In this document: piece by piece, positions 49,124 through 56,937 of the stretch
Numbering within the stretch: the stretch's first letter is position 1
How the letters are laid out: each line of letters starts with the position of its first letter
DNA from: Candidatus Bipolaricaulis sibiricus
GTDB lineage: Bacteria > Bipolaricaulota > Bipolaricaulia > Bipolaricaulales > Bipolaricaulaceae
Assembly: GCA_004102645.1 (NCBI GenBank)
Contig: CP034928.1
Location: forward strand, 1,232,153 to 1,296,152
DNA: 64,000 nt
Direction: 5' to 3'
The notes under the pieces: model-generated
Told to the model about the DNA's origin: nothing
Databases searched by the model: none
Seen by the model: only the letters and a program-made list of their open reading frames with translations
Position numbers and translations under genes: made by a program

Positions 49124-50386
49124 CTACAGCCCGTACAGGTTGAACGTGTACCTCAGCTCCACCGCAAGCCGCTGCCAACCCATGTCGGTCGTCGCGTCTA
49201 GGCCAAGAACGAATCGGAAGTCCCCAAACAGGGAAACCTGCCCCTGGAACGTCACCAGCCCCAAACCGAACAGGTGCGCCCCCTCGGCAGCGAAGTACAG
49301 ATCGAGGGCCAGTTCGGTCTCGAGTGCCGTGTGGCGCAGAGACACCACAAGGTCATAGCGGGGGAGGCCCGGCAGCGAGCCGCGGTAGACGTTCCCCGCA
49401 AACGAATACCTGCTGCTCACAGTGACGCCCCCCAGGGGGACTCCGCTGAGCCCTACTTCGTCCAGTCGGATCCCCGTGATCGTTGGATTCGTCGAACTCA
49501 GAACCGGCGGAACCAGGCTGTAGGAGAGGTAGATCTCCGACCCTGTCCCGGGGAGGATGAGCCGCGGGGTGATCCGCAGCTCGTGGTCGGCAGTTCTGAA
49601 CACGAGGGTGGCGGCGGCGGTGATCCACGCCTCGGCCAGCGTGAACGTGTAGGCCGTCGCGATGCGAGCGGATTCGAACCCCGTCTTCGTCAGTCGCACG
49701 GTCGCATCCAGGCTGAGGCAGCACAGGGAGAACACCCCCGCGGCGAGCGTGGTGCCCCGGTAGTCGAACATCTCCCCGCCCACCTGGCCGAGGGAGACGG
49801 CCCGGACCAACGCGCCCCGATCGGTGGTCAGTCCGAACTGCGACGTGATGCTCAGCGCCAGGCCCCAGAGGGTCGTTCCCGAGAACCCCAGTTCCATGCC
49901 CGACCCCACCGCAGCATCGGCCCGGCCCACCGACAGCTTGAGGTTCAGCGCAACCCCGGCGTAGTGGACCCACCCATACGCCCACAGGTAGTGCCGCCGC
50001 CCATCCCAGGAGAACGCGAGCTCCGACACCCCGCCCGCCACCCCGACCGGCCAGTCGATCACGATGTCCTCTTTGAGGTAGCCGAACAGCTGGACGAACG
50101 CGGTCGGCGCCGGCGAGGGCACCACGATCTGGAACCCTGATCCGGTCGCGACGAGGGTGTTCTCGGCCAGGCCCGGGATCGAGGACAGGGTCGAGCTCGG
50201 CAGCTCGGCCACGAGCCCGGTGAAGTAGCTCAGCTGAAACGCGGCCTCGGAGGTCGTGGTCAGCGGGGTGAGCACAAGCCGGCTGGTCAGACTGCCAAAC
50301 GCCTTTCCCGCTCCCGCTCCCGTCACGACAGCGCAGCCCAACGCGACCCCCAAGAGAGCGAGGCCCCACCACCGACGGCTCCTCAT
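49124..50386 (-). CDS. Exported beta-rich protein of export module 2
   Basis: 420 residues. The signal peptide is MRSRRWWGLALLGVALGCAVVTGAGAG. The rest is a long series of alternating polar/hydrophobic strands (for example RRHYLWAYGWVHYAGVALNLKLSVG, ESARIATAYTFTLAEAWITAAATLVF in part) separated by short turns, ending in VELRYTFNLYGL. This suggests an outer-membrane beta-barrel or a large beta-solenoid, though no family is recognised. GGGAG precedes the ATG; it lies 10 bp after the MacB-type permease gene, making it the fourth gene of the module. Module 1 has no counterpart. Confidence 0.7.
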   Translation of the reverse strand: MRSRRWWGLALLGVALGCAVVTGAGAGKAFGSLTSRLVLTPLTTTSEAAFQLSYFTGLVAELPSSTLSSIPGLAENTLVATGSGFQIVVPSPAPTAFVQLFGYLKEDIVIDWPVGVAGGVSELAFSWDGRRHYLWAYGWVHYAGVALNLKLSVGRADAAVGSGMELGFSGTTLWGLALSITSQFGLTTDRGALVRAVSLGQVGGEMFDYRGTTLAAGVFSLCCLSLDATVRLTKTGFESARIATAYTFTLAEAWITAAATLVFRTADHELRITPRLILPGTGSEIYLSYSLVPPVLSSTNPTITGIRLDEVGLSGVPLGGVTVSSRYSFAGNVYRGSLPGLPRYDLVVSLRHTALETELALDLYFAAEGAHLFGLGLVTFQGQVSLFGDFRFVLGLDATTDMGWQRLAVELRYTFNLYGL

Positions 50387-50396
50387 CGAACTCCCG

Positions 50397-51716
50397 CTAC
50401 ACATGGCGCAACGCCTCCACCGGACGAAGCCGCGCCGCCCGCAGCGCGGGGAGCGCCCCCGCCACCGCCCCCAGCAGGGTCGATCCTCCCAACGCGGCGA
50501 GGATGAGCCACGGCTCGAAGTGGGGGAGGATGCCTCCCGCGAGCGACGTGAGCTCGCTCGCTCCCTGCAACGTTCGCCCCACGCCGGCGGCGGCAACCCT
50601 GCTCATCACCGCCCCGGCCAGGGTCCCGATCGCCCCGCCCAGGAGCCCAAGGAGGCCGGACTCCACGAGGAACAACCCCAAGACGTGGCGGTCCTTGGCG
50701 CCCACCGCCTTCATGATCCCGATGTGTCGGGTCCGTTCCAGAACCGAGGTGTACATCGTGTTCATGACCCCAATCCCTCCCACGAGCAGGGCCACCGCGG
50801 CGATCGCCGCCAGCGTGGTCTGCAGGTCGCCGAGCACCGCGGTGATCCGCGCACTGAGTTCCTTCGTCGACACCGCCGTCACGGGGATCCCGCTCCGGGC
50901 GAACACCGTGCGCACTGCGGCGGCAACTCCGTCCACGTCCTCTCCCGGGCGCGCCTCCACCAGTCCGAGGCTGATCCGATCGGGGTTCCCGTACAGAAGC
51001 GCCACCGTTTCGATCGGCGCGAACAGCGCCAGGTTCAGGTTGCCGAACGTGACCCCCACCCCACCGCTGGTTGTCCGAGCGAGGATCCCGACCACCGTGA
51101 ACTCCTGATCCTCCACCCGAACGACGCTTCCCACGGACGCCCCGAGGTCGCGAGCGACGTCCGCCCCGAGGACGAGCGACAGCTCGTCCGGGGAGCGAAA
51201 GGACCGCCCTTCGGCAACCGCGAACCCCGGGAAGTAGCCCGGGAAGTCCTCGAAGATCCCGGAGCTCACGCCGGTCACGTGGAGGACACCCAGTCCGGCC
51301 ATTCCAGCCGAGGTGACGAACGCGATCTCGGTGCGGATCGCCCCGGCCCGGGCCACCTCCGGCAAGGCGCGGACCTCGTCCAGGGCGGAGGACACCGGGC
51401 GCCGAACCGCTGCCCGGAACGGCGCGGCCCGCCCACCCGTGGCCTCGGGTTGGGCCTGGATGAACCGCCCCACCAACGCCTCGAGCGTCAGGGCGTCGGA
51501 TCCCGCGTCGCCGGAGGCCAACCCGGGAGTCACCACTACCGTGTTGTAGCCAATGGCCCGGAACTCCTCGTGGACGGATCGCTGCAGGCCCTGACCGATC
51601 GAGACGAGGGCGACCACCGCTGCCACCCCGACCACGACCCCGAGCACGGTCAGCCCGGCCCGGGCGGGGCGGGTGCGAAGGTTGTGGACCGACCACAACA
51701 GGTGATCCCGGATCAT
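50397..51716 (-). CDS. MacB-type ABC permease, module 2
   Basis: 439 residues with the four-span MacB layout: first span near 20-45 (AGLTVLGVVVGVAAVVALVSIG), a periplasmic domain (about 50-300), then GIGVMNTMYTSVLERTRHIGIMKAVGAKDRHVLG near 315 and two last spans, ending LPALRAARLRPVEALRHV. Paralogous to the module 1 permease. It overlaps the ATPase gene by 4 bp. Confidence 0.93.
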   Translation of the reverse strand: MIRDHLLWSVHNLRTRPARAGLTVLGVVVGVAAVVALVSIGQGLQRSVHEEFRAIGYNTVVVTPGLASGDAGSDALTLEALVGRFIQAQPEATGGRAAPFRAAVRRPVSSALDEVRALPEVARAGAIRTEIAFVTSAGMAGLGVLHVTGVSSGIFEDFPGYFPGFAVAEGRSFRSPDELSLVLGADVARDLGASVGSVVRVEDQEFTVVGILARTTSGGVGVTFGNLNLALFAPIETVALLYGNPDRISLGLVEARPGEDVDGVAAAVRTVFARSGIPVTAVSTKELSARITAVLGDLQTTLAAIAAVALLVGGIGVMNTMYTSVLERTRHIGIMKAVGAKDRHVLGLFLVESGLLGLLGGAIGTLAGAVMSRVAAAGVGRTLQGASELTSLAGGILPHFEPWLILAALGGSTLLGAVAGALPALRAARLRPVEALRHV

Positions 51717-52423
51717 CGGCCCCCCCCATGCCCGTCTCCGGTGTCCGACACGACCTGTCCATCCCGCATTAGGACGCGACGGTGTGCGAATACGGCGATC
51801 TCGGGCTCGTGGGTGACGAGGATCACCGTGATTCGCCGCTCCCGGTTGAGCTCGGCGAGGAGACCCATGATCTGCTGTCCGGAGGCCGAGTCGAGGTTCC
51901 CCGTCGGCTCATCGCACAGGAGCACCTCCGGGCCGGTGACGAGCGCCCGCGCGATCGCGACCCGTTGCTGTTCCCCCCCCGAGAGCTCGGTCGGCCGGTG
52001 ATGGCCGCGGTCCGCAAGACCCACGCTGTCCAGCATCTCCCCGGCCCGGCGGTGGCGGTCGCGGCGCGGCACCCCTTGGTAGGCAAGGGGGAGCTCGACG
52101 TTGCCCAGGGCCGTGAGCGTGGGGATGAGGTTGAACATCTGGAACACGAACCCCACCTTCCGGCTTCGGAACTCGGCGAGGGCATCGCGCGACTGGCGGG
52201 AGATCTCCAGCCCACGGTACGCGACCTGTCCCCCGTCGGGGACGTCCAACCCTCCCAGGAGGTGGAGGAGGGTGCTCTTGCCCGAGCCCGACGGGCCCAT
52301 GATCGCCACGAACTCACCTTCGGCGATCCGGAGATCCACACCCCGCAGCGCGGGGACAGTGCCGCGGCCGAGGTGGTAGTCCCGGGCGAGCCCGGAGACC
52401 TCGATCAGGGTGTCCGGGGTCAC
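51713..52423 (-). CDS. LolD/MacB-type ABC ATPase, module 2
   Basis: 236 residues with intact Walker A (GPSGSGKST near 41), signature LSGGEQQRVAIARALVTGP near 143, Walker B LLCDEPTGNLD near 168 and the switch His (VTHEPEIAVFAHRRV). Closely similar to the module 1 ATPase, with the same SQxxxxLAEFRSRKVGFVFQMFNLIPTL Q-loop style. It overlaps the secreted protein gene and the permease gene by 4 bp each. Confidence 0.94.
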   Translation of the reverse strand: MTPDTLIEVSGLARDYHLGRGTVPALRGVDLRIAEGEFVAIMGPSGSGKSTLLHLLGGLDVPDGGQVAYRGLEISRQSRDALAEFRSRKVGFVFQMFNLIPTLTALGNVELPLAYQGVPRRDRHRRAGEMLDSVGLADRGHHRPTELSGGEQQRVAIARALVTGPEVLLCDEPTGNLDSASGQQIMGLLAELNRERRITVILVTHEPEIAVFAHRRVLMRDGQVVSDTGDGHGGGR

Positions 52424-53085
52424 GGGGTGTGGCTGAACTCGACGAGGACGATCTTGCTCCGGATCTCGCCGCTCGCCTCGGTCACGCTGAGGGGAGGGAA
52501 CGGAAGCAGCCCGCTGATCTCGGGCTTCGTGAACGCCATCTCGACCCTCTGCCCGGGGAACCCCGGGTGGACGTAGACCCCGATCACCACGTCGATCCCC
52601 GCGATGACGCTCGGATCCCCGGTCACGAGCCTCGCCCCGTCGGGCAGGTAGTAGCTCTGGTTCGGCTCGACGACCACCCCTCGTTCCTCGAGGACCCGCA
52701 GCGGACTGAGGTCGATGTTCCCTCCGCGGAACCGCTCAAAGCGGGCCGCCATCGCGGCCGCGGCCCCGGACGGGCCGAACCCGATCGCGACCTGGCCCAG
52801 GACGACATCAAACAACGTTGTGCTCTCGATGACATCGTACCGGTCCCCGCTCTGAATCACCTCGAGGGTGTACAAATGGGGCTTCGTCTGGCCAGCCTGC
52901 CAGATCTCGTAGACGACCTTCGTCGTCCCCCCGGGGTAGTTCATCAGCCCCAGTCCGAACGAACGCTGGACGAACGTCCGCATCGCTGTGCCCGCCTGGG
53001 CGAACGCCGTCCCCTGGCCCACCAGAACCACGACCACCGCCAGCGCCAGCCCACGCCCAACCCCGCTTCGCCAACCGATTCGCAT
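52420..53085 (-). CDS. Small secreted protein of export module 2
   Basis: 221 residues. The signal peptide is LALAVVVVLVGQGTAFAQ after a short charged lead. AGGGGAG precedes a double ATG (53088 and 53085); 53085 has the better spacing. It is paralogous to the module 1 protein by shared, ordered motifs (YPGGTTKVVY, NIDLSPLRVL, YYLPDGARL, IAGIDVVIGVYV, MAFTKPEI). The ALFDVVLGQVAIGF-like segment is extra. First gene of the four-gene operon that diverges from the two-component system. Confidence 0.75.
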   Translation of the reverse strand: MRIGWRSGVGRGLALAVVVVLVGQGTAFAQAGTAMRTFVQRSFGLGLMNYPGGTTKVVYEIWQAGQTKPHLYTLEVIQSGDRYDVIESTTLFDVVLGQVAIGFGPSGAAAAMAARFERFRGGNIDLSPLRVLEERGVVVEPNQSYYLPDGARLVTGDPSVIAGIDVVIGVYVHPGFPGQRVEMAFTKPEISGLLPFPPLSVTEASGEIRSKIVLVEFSHTP

Positions 53086-53162
53086 CATCGGGCTCCCCTC
53101 CTGTTGTGCCACCAGTTCAGCACGGCCACAGTGTCGGCTGAATGTGGAAGAGCCACGGCCCC

Positions 53163-53231
53163 GTTGTGGCAGGATGGTGGAGAATGTGTGAAGAACACGC
53201 GATCCCCCGTCCTCCTCGGTCCTGCCACAAC
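53163..53231. promoter_or_regulatory. 12-bp inverted repeat in the divergent region
   Basis: GTTGTGGCAGGA (53163-53174) and its exact complement TCCTGCCACAAC (53220-53231), 45 bp apart, between export module 2 and the response-regulator gene. The spacing is about 57 bp centre to centre, near five to six helical turns, which fits paired binding sites for a dimeric regulator or a looped operator. A stable hairpin is the other reading. Confidence 0.5.
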
Positions 53232-53264
53232 CGTGCCGCCGGGCCTTCATCGCCACGCCGACCA

Positions 53265-53294
53265 TTGGGCGACAGAGCCCATCGCGGCTAGACT
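53265..53294 (+). promoter_or_regulatory. Possible promoter of the two-component genes
   Basis: TTGGGC (53265-53270), 18 bp spacer, TAGACT (53289-53294), 10 bp before the GTG of the response regulator; a GGGAAGAG ribosome site also lies in this gap. Confidence 0.4.
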
Positions 53295-53304
53295 CGGGAA
53301 GAGC

Positions 53305-54009
53305 GTGCTGCCAAAGAGGATCCTTCTCGTGGACGATGACCCGTGGGTGCGCAAGCTCGTGCGGGGGTACCTCGAGCAGGCCGGGTTCGCGGTGACGGTC
53401 GCCGCGACGGGCGAGGAGGCCCTCGCCGAGTTCCGCGCCCGCCCGCCTGATCTCATCGTCCTCGACCTCATGCTCCCCGGCACGGACGGTCTCGAGGTCG
53501 CCCGCGAGATTCGGAGGTCATCGGCCGTGCCCATCATCATGCTCACCGCCCGGTCCACGGAAGACGACCGCGTGCGGGGTCTAGAGCTCGGGGCCGATGA
53601 CTACGTGATCAAGCCGTTCAGCGCTCGCGAGCTCGAGGCGCGGGTGCGGGCGGTGTTCCGCCGAGCGGAGAGCCCGCCGGAGGGTCCGCGCACGGCAGAA
53701 GCAGCGGGGATCCGGCTGGACCTCGACCGGCGCGAGGCGTGGGTCGACGGACGGGCGGTCAACCTCACCGCACTCGAGTTCGACCTGTTGGCGTTCCTCG
53801 TCCAGCACCCCGATCGAGCGTTCACCCGGCTGGAGCTCCTCGAGGCCGTGCGGGGATCGGCCTTCTCATCCTTCGAACGAGCAGTTGACTCCCACATCAA
53901 ACGGCTCCGCAAGAAGGTGGAGCCCGTTCCCGAGTCGCCGTCGCGCATCGTGACCGTGTACGGCGTGGGGTACAAGCTGTCCACCGAGGGGTCGGATGCG
54001 CCGGCTTAG
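53305..54009 (+). CDS. OmpR-family response regulator
   Basis: 234 residues. Receiver domain (about 1-120): acidic DDD at 10-12, phosphoacceptor D54 in LIVLDLMLPG, T in MLTAR near 82 and K in VIKPFS near 104. The C-terminal winged helix (about 140-230) has VNLTALEFDLLAFLVQHPDRAFTR and the YGVGYKL hairpin. The GTG at 53305 has GGGAAGAG before it and gives the normal MLPKRILLVDDD opening. It overlaps the sensor kinase by 14 bp and diverges from export module 2, which it may control. Confidence 0.95.
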   Translation: MLPKRILLVDDDPWVRKLVRGYLEQAGFAVTVAATGEEALAEFRARPPDLIVLDLMLPGTDGLEVAREIRRSSAVPIIMLTARSTEDDRVRGLELGADDYVIKPFSARELEARVRAVFRRAESPPEGPRTAEAAGIRLDLDRREAWVDGRAVNLTALEFDLLAFLVQHPDRAFTRLELLEAVRGSAFSSFERAVDSHIKRLRKKVEPVPESPSRIVTVYGVGYKLSTEGSDAPA

Positions 54010-55330
54010 AAACCTCTCGTTCCAGACCAAACTCGTGGGGACGCTACTCCTCGTCGTCCTCCTCGTCACGGCGCTCGGCTACGCCCTGATCAAGCTGTCG
54101 GTGGACCGGGCGTTCGACGACCTCGCGACACGCGAGCGCCGCGCGTACGACCAGTGGGTCCGCAACCTCATCCTCCGCTACCCGGGCCAGCGCGGGGGAT
54201 TCGAGGGGATCGGCCAATTCCTGGAGGGCGCGCCCCGTCCTCTGGGGTTCGTGCTCGCCGATCCCGAGGGACGGGTCGTGGTTGCCCGCGACGAGGCGCT
54301 CGTGGGGAGAACCCTCTCCCGTCAGGAACTTGCTTTGGGCATAGGGGTCGAACTGCCCGACGGGACGCGGTGGACGCTCGTCCCATTGTCCCGCGTCCCC
54401 CCCTACCCCCTTCACGATCGGTTCATGGAGGCGGTGGATCGGTCGCTGTGGATCGCGGGGGGAATCGTGGCGGCGCTGTCCCTCGTCCTGGCATGGGCCC
54501 TCATCCGCCACTTCACCGATCCCCTCCGCCGGCTGTCGGCCGCTGCCCGCCGGATCGCGGATGGAGACCTCAGTGTCCGGGTCGAGGCCGCGAACACGGA
54601 CGAACTGGGGCGGCTGTCCGGGTCGTTCAACGCGATGGCGGAGAGCATCGAACAGGCCGAGCGTTCCAAACGCCAGATGATCGCCGACGTGGCCCACGAG
54701 CTGCGCACCCCGATCGCCGTCCTTCGCACGGCGGTGGAGGGGTTCGAGGACGGGGTCCTGCAACCCACGCCGGAGAACCTGTCTGCGCTCAAGGACAAAA
54801 TCCACCTCACGGCGCGGCTCATCGACGATCTGCAGCAGCTCGCGCTCGCGGACATGGGGCAGCTCTCGCTCCAGCTGGAACCGCTTGCCGTGAGGGACGT
54901 TGTGGAGGACATCGTAAGCCTCGTCGGTCCCCAAATCGAGGACGGCGGGGTCCGCCTCGTGCTCGAAGTCCCCACCGGCCTCCCACCCGTGAAGGGCGAT
55001 CGCCACCGTGTTCAGCAGGTCCTCCTCAACCTCCTCGCCAATGCCCTTCGTCACACCCCGGCCGGTGGGGAGATCCGGATCACCGCCCGGCACGAGGGAT
55101 CGGGGGTCGAGGTAAGCGTGAGTGATTCAGGGCCCGGTCTCAGCGAAGAGGACGTGAAGCACGTGTTCGATCGGTTCTACCGCGGAGCAGCCGCCCGCAG
55201 CGCCGGCCCGGGCGCGGGTCTCGGGCTATCCGTGGCCAAGGCCCTGGTCGAGGCCCACGGGGGAACGATCTCGGCCGAGAACCGCCCCGAGGGTGGGGCC
55301 TGCTTCCGCTTCACCCTTCCCCAGATGTAG
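53996..55330 (+). CDS. Membrane sensor histidine kinase (BaeS-like)
   Basis: 444 residues. Span 1 at about 14-38, a periplasmic sensor region (about 40-150), span 2 at about 152-176, HAMP (about 178-230), HisKA with H234 in DVAHELRTPI, then the ATPase domain with NLLANALRHTPAGG (N box), DSGPGLSEED (G1) and GAGLGLSVAKALVEAHGG (G2). It phosphorylates the adjacent regulator. The small periplasmic region suggests sensing of envelope stress or a small ligand, as in BaeS. Confidence 0.95.
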   Translation: MRRLRNLSFQTKLVGTLLLVVLLVTALGYALIKLSVDRAFDDLATRERRAYDQWVRNLILRYPGQRGGFEGIGQFLEGAPRPLGFVLADPEGRVVVARDEALVGRTLSRQELALGIGVELPDGTRWTLVPLSRVPPYPLHDRFMEAVDRSLWIAGGIVAALSLVLAWALIRHFTDPLRRLSAAARRIADGDLSVRVEAANTDELGRLSGSFNAMAESIEQAERSKRQMIADVAHELRTPIAVLRTAVEGFEDGVLQPTPENLSALKDKIHLTARLIDDLQQLALADMGQLSLQLEPLAVRDVVEDIVSLVGPQIEDGGVRLVLEVPTGLPPVKGDRHRVQQVLLNLLANALRHTPAGGEIRITARHEGSGVEVSVSDSGPGLSEEDVKHVFDRFYRGAAARSAGPGAGLGLSVAKALVEAHGGTISAENRPEGGACFRFTLPQM

Positions 55331-55687
55331 CTGGGGCGGCAGACGGCGTGACCGCTCCGCGGGGCCACTTGCCCGGGGGAAGGAGATCCGTTCCCTGCGG
55401 GAAGCGGGGACCCACTCCCGGGCTCGCAGAGATCCCCAAGGACCCCCCGACCCCCTTCACCACGAAGGGTACCCCGACCGCCAAGGGATCTGGGTGCAGA
55501 GCGTAGGGCCTTCCGGTCCTCGTCCGTGTGTAGTCCGTCGTTCCCCCTGGGATCGGTCTTGGAGGCGATTCTGGCGGTACGACGCCCTGCGGACGGGGGG
55601 TACCGCCCGCAGGTGGAAACTGCGCTTGAGCCGGAGCTGCCCAGGGCCGCGGGTCACGAGGTTCGCCCCCGGTGCCCGCCTCGCCCC
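55331..55687. other. Gap before perR; possible minus-strand ORF
   Basis: About 360 bp between the kinase and the perR promoter. A minus-strand frame (stop at 55311) stays open across it and reads as a Pro/Gly-rich peptide ending in a less biased part (HPDPLAVGVPFVVKGVGG). Third codon positions look GC-rich as in true genes, but there is no recognised family, no good start, and an upstream start would sit inside the perR promoter. Not called as a gene. Confidence 0.35.
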
Positions 55688-55715
55688 TTGACGGGGTGAG
55701 CCGAGGGAGTACAAT
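55688..55715 (+). promoter_or_regulatory. perR operon promoter
   Basis: TTGACG (55688-55693), 16 bp spacer, TACAAT (55710-55715). Transcription should begin near 55722, within the operator that follows and only a few bases before ATG 55729. Confidence 0.8.
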
Positions 55716-55729
55716 GATAACCATAATCA
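55715..55729. promoter_or_regulatory. Fur/PerR-family operator
   Basis: TGATAACCATAATCA matches the 7-1-7 Fur-family consensus TGATAATNATTATCA at 12 of 14 defined positions. It overlaps the end of the -10 hexamer, the transcription start and the start codon, an ideal place for autorepression by the product of the first gene. Confidence 0.75.
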
Positions 55730-56136
55730 TGAGCAGACGGACGTTGACCGCCAAACAGCAGCAAGTGCTTGAGGCGCTCCAGGGCCGCACCGACCATCCT
55801 ACCGCGGAGGAGATCTACCGCTCGCTCCGCAACCAGGGCCACCGGACAAGCCTCGCCACGGTGTACCGCGCGCTGCGGGCGTTGGCCGAGGATGGACGGG
55901 TGGCCGAGGTACGCGGCCTGGGAGCGGACCGGTTCGACCCGGTCCCGAGCGCCCACTACCACCTCTTCTGCACGCGCTGCAGCGGGGTCTACGATGCGGA
56001 CGTCCCGTATCAGGACGATCTGGACAATCTCCCAGCACGGGATAGGTTCCGGGTCACGGGCCACGAGGTCACGTTCTACGGGGTCTGCGGGTCTTGCTCC
56101 AACCACAAGGAGGAACACGATGGCCAAAGTCGCTAG
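55729..56136 (+). CDS. perR: PerR-type peroxide-sensing repressor
   Basis: 135 residues, Fur superfamily. A winged helix (about 8-60: HPTAEEIYRSL, TSLATVYRALRAL) is followed by the dimer domain. The regulatory metal ligands of B. subtilis PerR (H37, D85, H91, H93, D104) map onto H23, D70, H76, H78 and D89 with matching spacing; D70 is Asp as in PerR, where Fur has Glu. Structural zinc cysteines are C81/C84 and a C-terminal CGSC. Peroxide oxidation of the ligand histidines releases DNA. The start is taken as ATG 55729 because the promoter and operator cover the earlier ATG at 55714. It heads an operon of stress genes and probably represses itself. Confidence 0.92.
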   Translation: MSRRTLTAKQQQVLEALQGRTDHPTAEEIYRSLRNQGHRTSLATVYRALRALAEDGRVAEVRGLGADRFDPVPSAHYHLFCTRCSGVYDADVPYQDDLDNLPARDRFRVTGHEVTFYGVCGSCSNHKEEHDGQSR

Positions 56137-56671
56137 AGAGATGGTGGAGAAGGCGGGAGTGAACGTCGATCAGCTCCTGGAACTCCTGGTGAAGAACGCG
56201 TCCGCGGAGCTCACCACGTACTACTACTACACGATCCTGCGGGTGAACCTGATCGGCCTCGACGGGGAGGGGATCAAGGAGATCGCCGAGGTCGCACGGA
56301 TCGAGGACCGCAACCACTTCGAGGCGCTCGTCCCCCGCATCTACGAGCTGGGAGGGAAGTTGCCCGACTGCATGAAGGCCTTTCACGACACGTCGGCGTG
56401 CCCGCCGGCGAGGCTACCCACGGACCCGCGAGACATCCGGGCGATGCTCCAGACGCTCGTGGAGGCGGAGCGGTGCGCGGTGCGGGGGTACACCCACATC
56501 TGCAACATGACCGCCGGCAAGGACCACCGGACCTACGACCTCGCGTTGGCGATCCTGAACGAGGAGATCGAGCACGAGTCGTGGTTCTCGGAGTTCCTGG
56601 GCGAGGGCCCGTCGGGGCACTTCATGCGCCACGGGGAGACCTCACCGTTCGTGTCGAAGTTTCTGAAGTAG
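56120..56671 (+). CDS. DPSL-type (thioferritin) Dps-like protein
   Basis: 183 residues. A four-helix ferritin-like fold with ligands in SAELTTYYYY (E30), EDRNHFEALVPRIYELGGKLP near 75, EAERCAVRGYTHI near 118 and NEEIEHESWF near 150. A cysteine pair in LPDCMKAFHDTSACPP matches the dicysteine that marks the Dps-like (DPSL, thioferritin) group of archaea and anaerobes. These proteins form 12-mers that oxidise iron with peroxide and store it, protecting DNA. AAGGAGGAAC precedes the ATG; it overlaps perR by 17 bp. Confidence 0.85.
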   Translation: MAKVAREMVEKAGVNVDQLLELLVKNASAELTTYYYYTILRVNLIGLDGEGIKEIAEVARIEDRNHFEALVPRIYELGGKLPDCMKAFHDTSACPPARLPTDPRDIRAMLQTLVEAERCAVRGYTHICNMTAGKDHRTYDLALAILNEEIEHESWFSEFLGEGPSGHFMRHGETSPFVSKFLK

Positions 56672-56673
56672 GG

Positions 56674-56937
56674 ATGCGGGAGATCACCCTCGACGAGCTC
56701 CGCGCGGCCGATGGCCACGAGGGTCGTCCGGCCTGGATCGGCTATGCAGGTCGGGTCTACGATGTCACAGAGAGCTTTCTCTGGCAGCGGGGATCCCATC
56801 AAGCGCTGCACAAGGCGGGACGCGACCTGACCGTTGAACTGGAGGCGGCTCCCCACGGAGCGGAGTTCGTCGAGGGATTCCCCGTGGTCGGGCAGCTCAT
56901 CCCACGGAGTACAGGAGGCAACACATGCGAAAGATGA
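56674..56937 (+). CDS. Small cytochrome b5-like heme-binding protein
   Basis: 87 residues forming a single cytochrome b5-like heme/steroid-binding domain: ITLDELRAADGHEGRPAWIGYAGRVYDVTES in outline, two candidate axial histidines in GSHQALHKAGRDL (about 47-52) and APHGAEFVEGFPVVGQL. There is no signal peptide or membrane anchor, so it is cytosolic. It begins 2 bp after the thioferritin gene and overlaps rubrerythrin by 13 bp. It may deliver electrons to a neighbouring redox enzyme; heme binding itself is inferred. Confidence 0.8.
   Translation: MREITLDELRAADGHEGRPAWIGYAGRVYDVTESFLWQRGSHQALHKAGRDLTVELEAAPHGAEFVEGFPVVGQLIPRSTGGNTCER

Noticed and set aside
46675-49143. 822-codon open frame opposite mutS
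   Set aside because: Antisense to a well-conserved gene; low-complexity Arg/Gly/Pro/Glu content and no family match. It arises because GC-rich codons give few stops on the other strand.
49669-49685. tRNA T-loop-like GGTTCGAATCC (minus strand)
   Set aside because: It encodes GFES within the beta-rich exported protein; no acceptor stem, anticodon arm or CCA end could be drawn around it.
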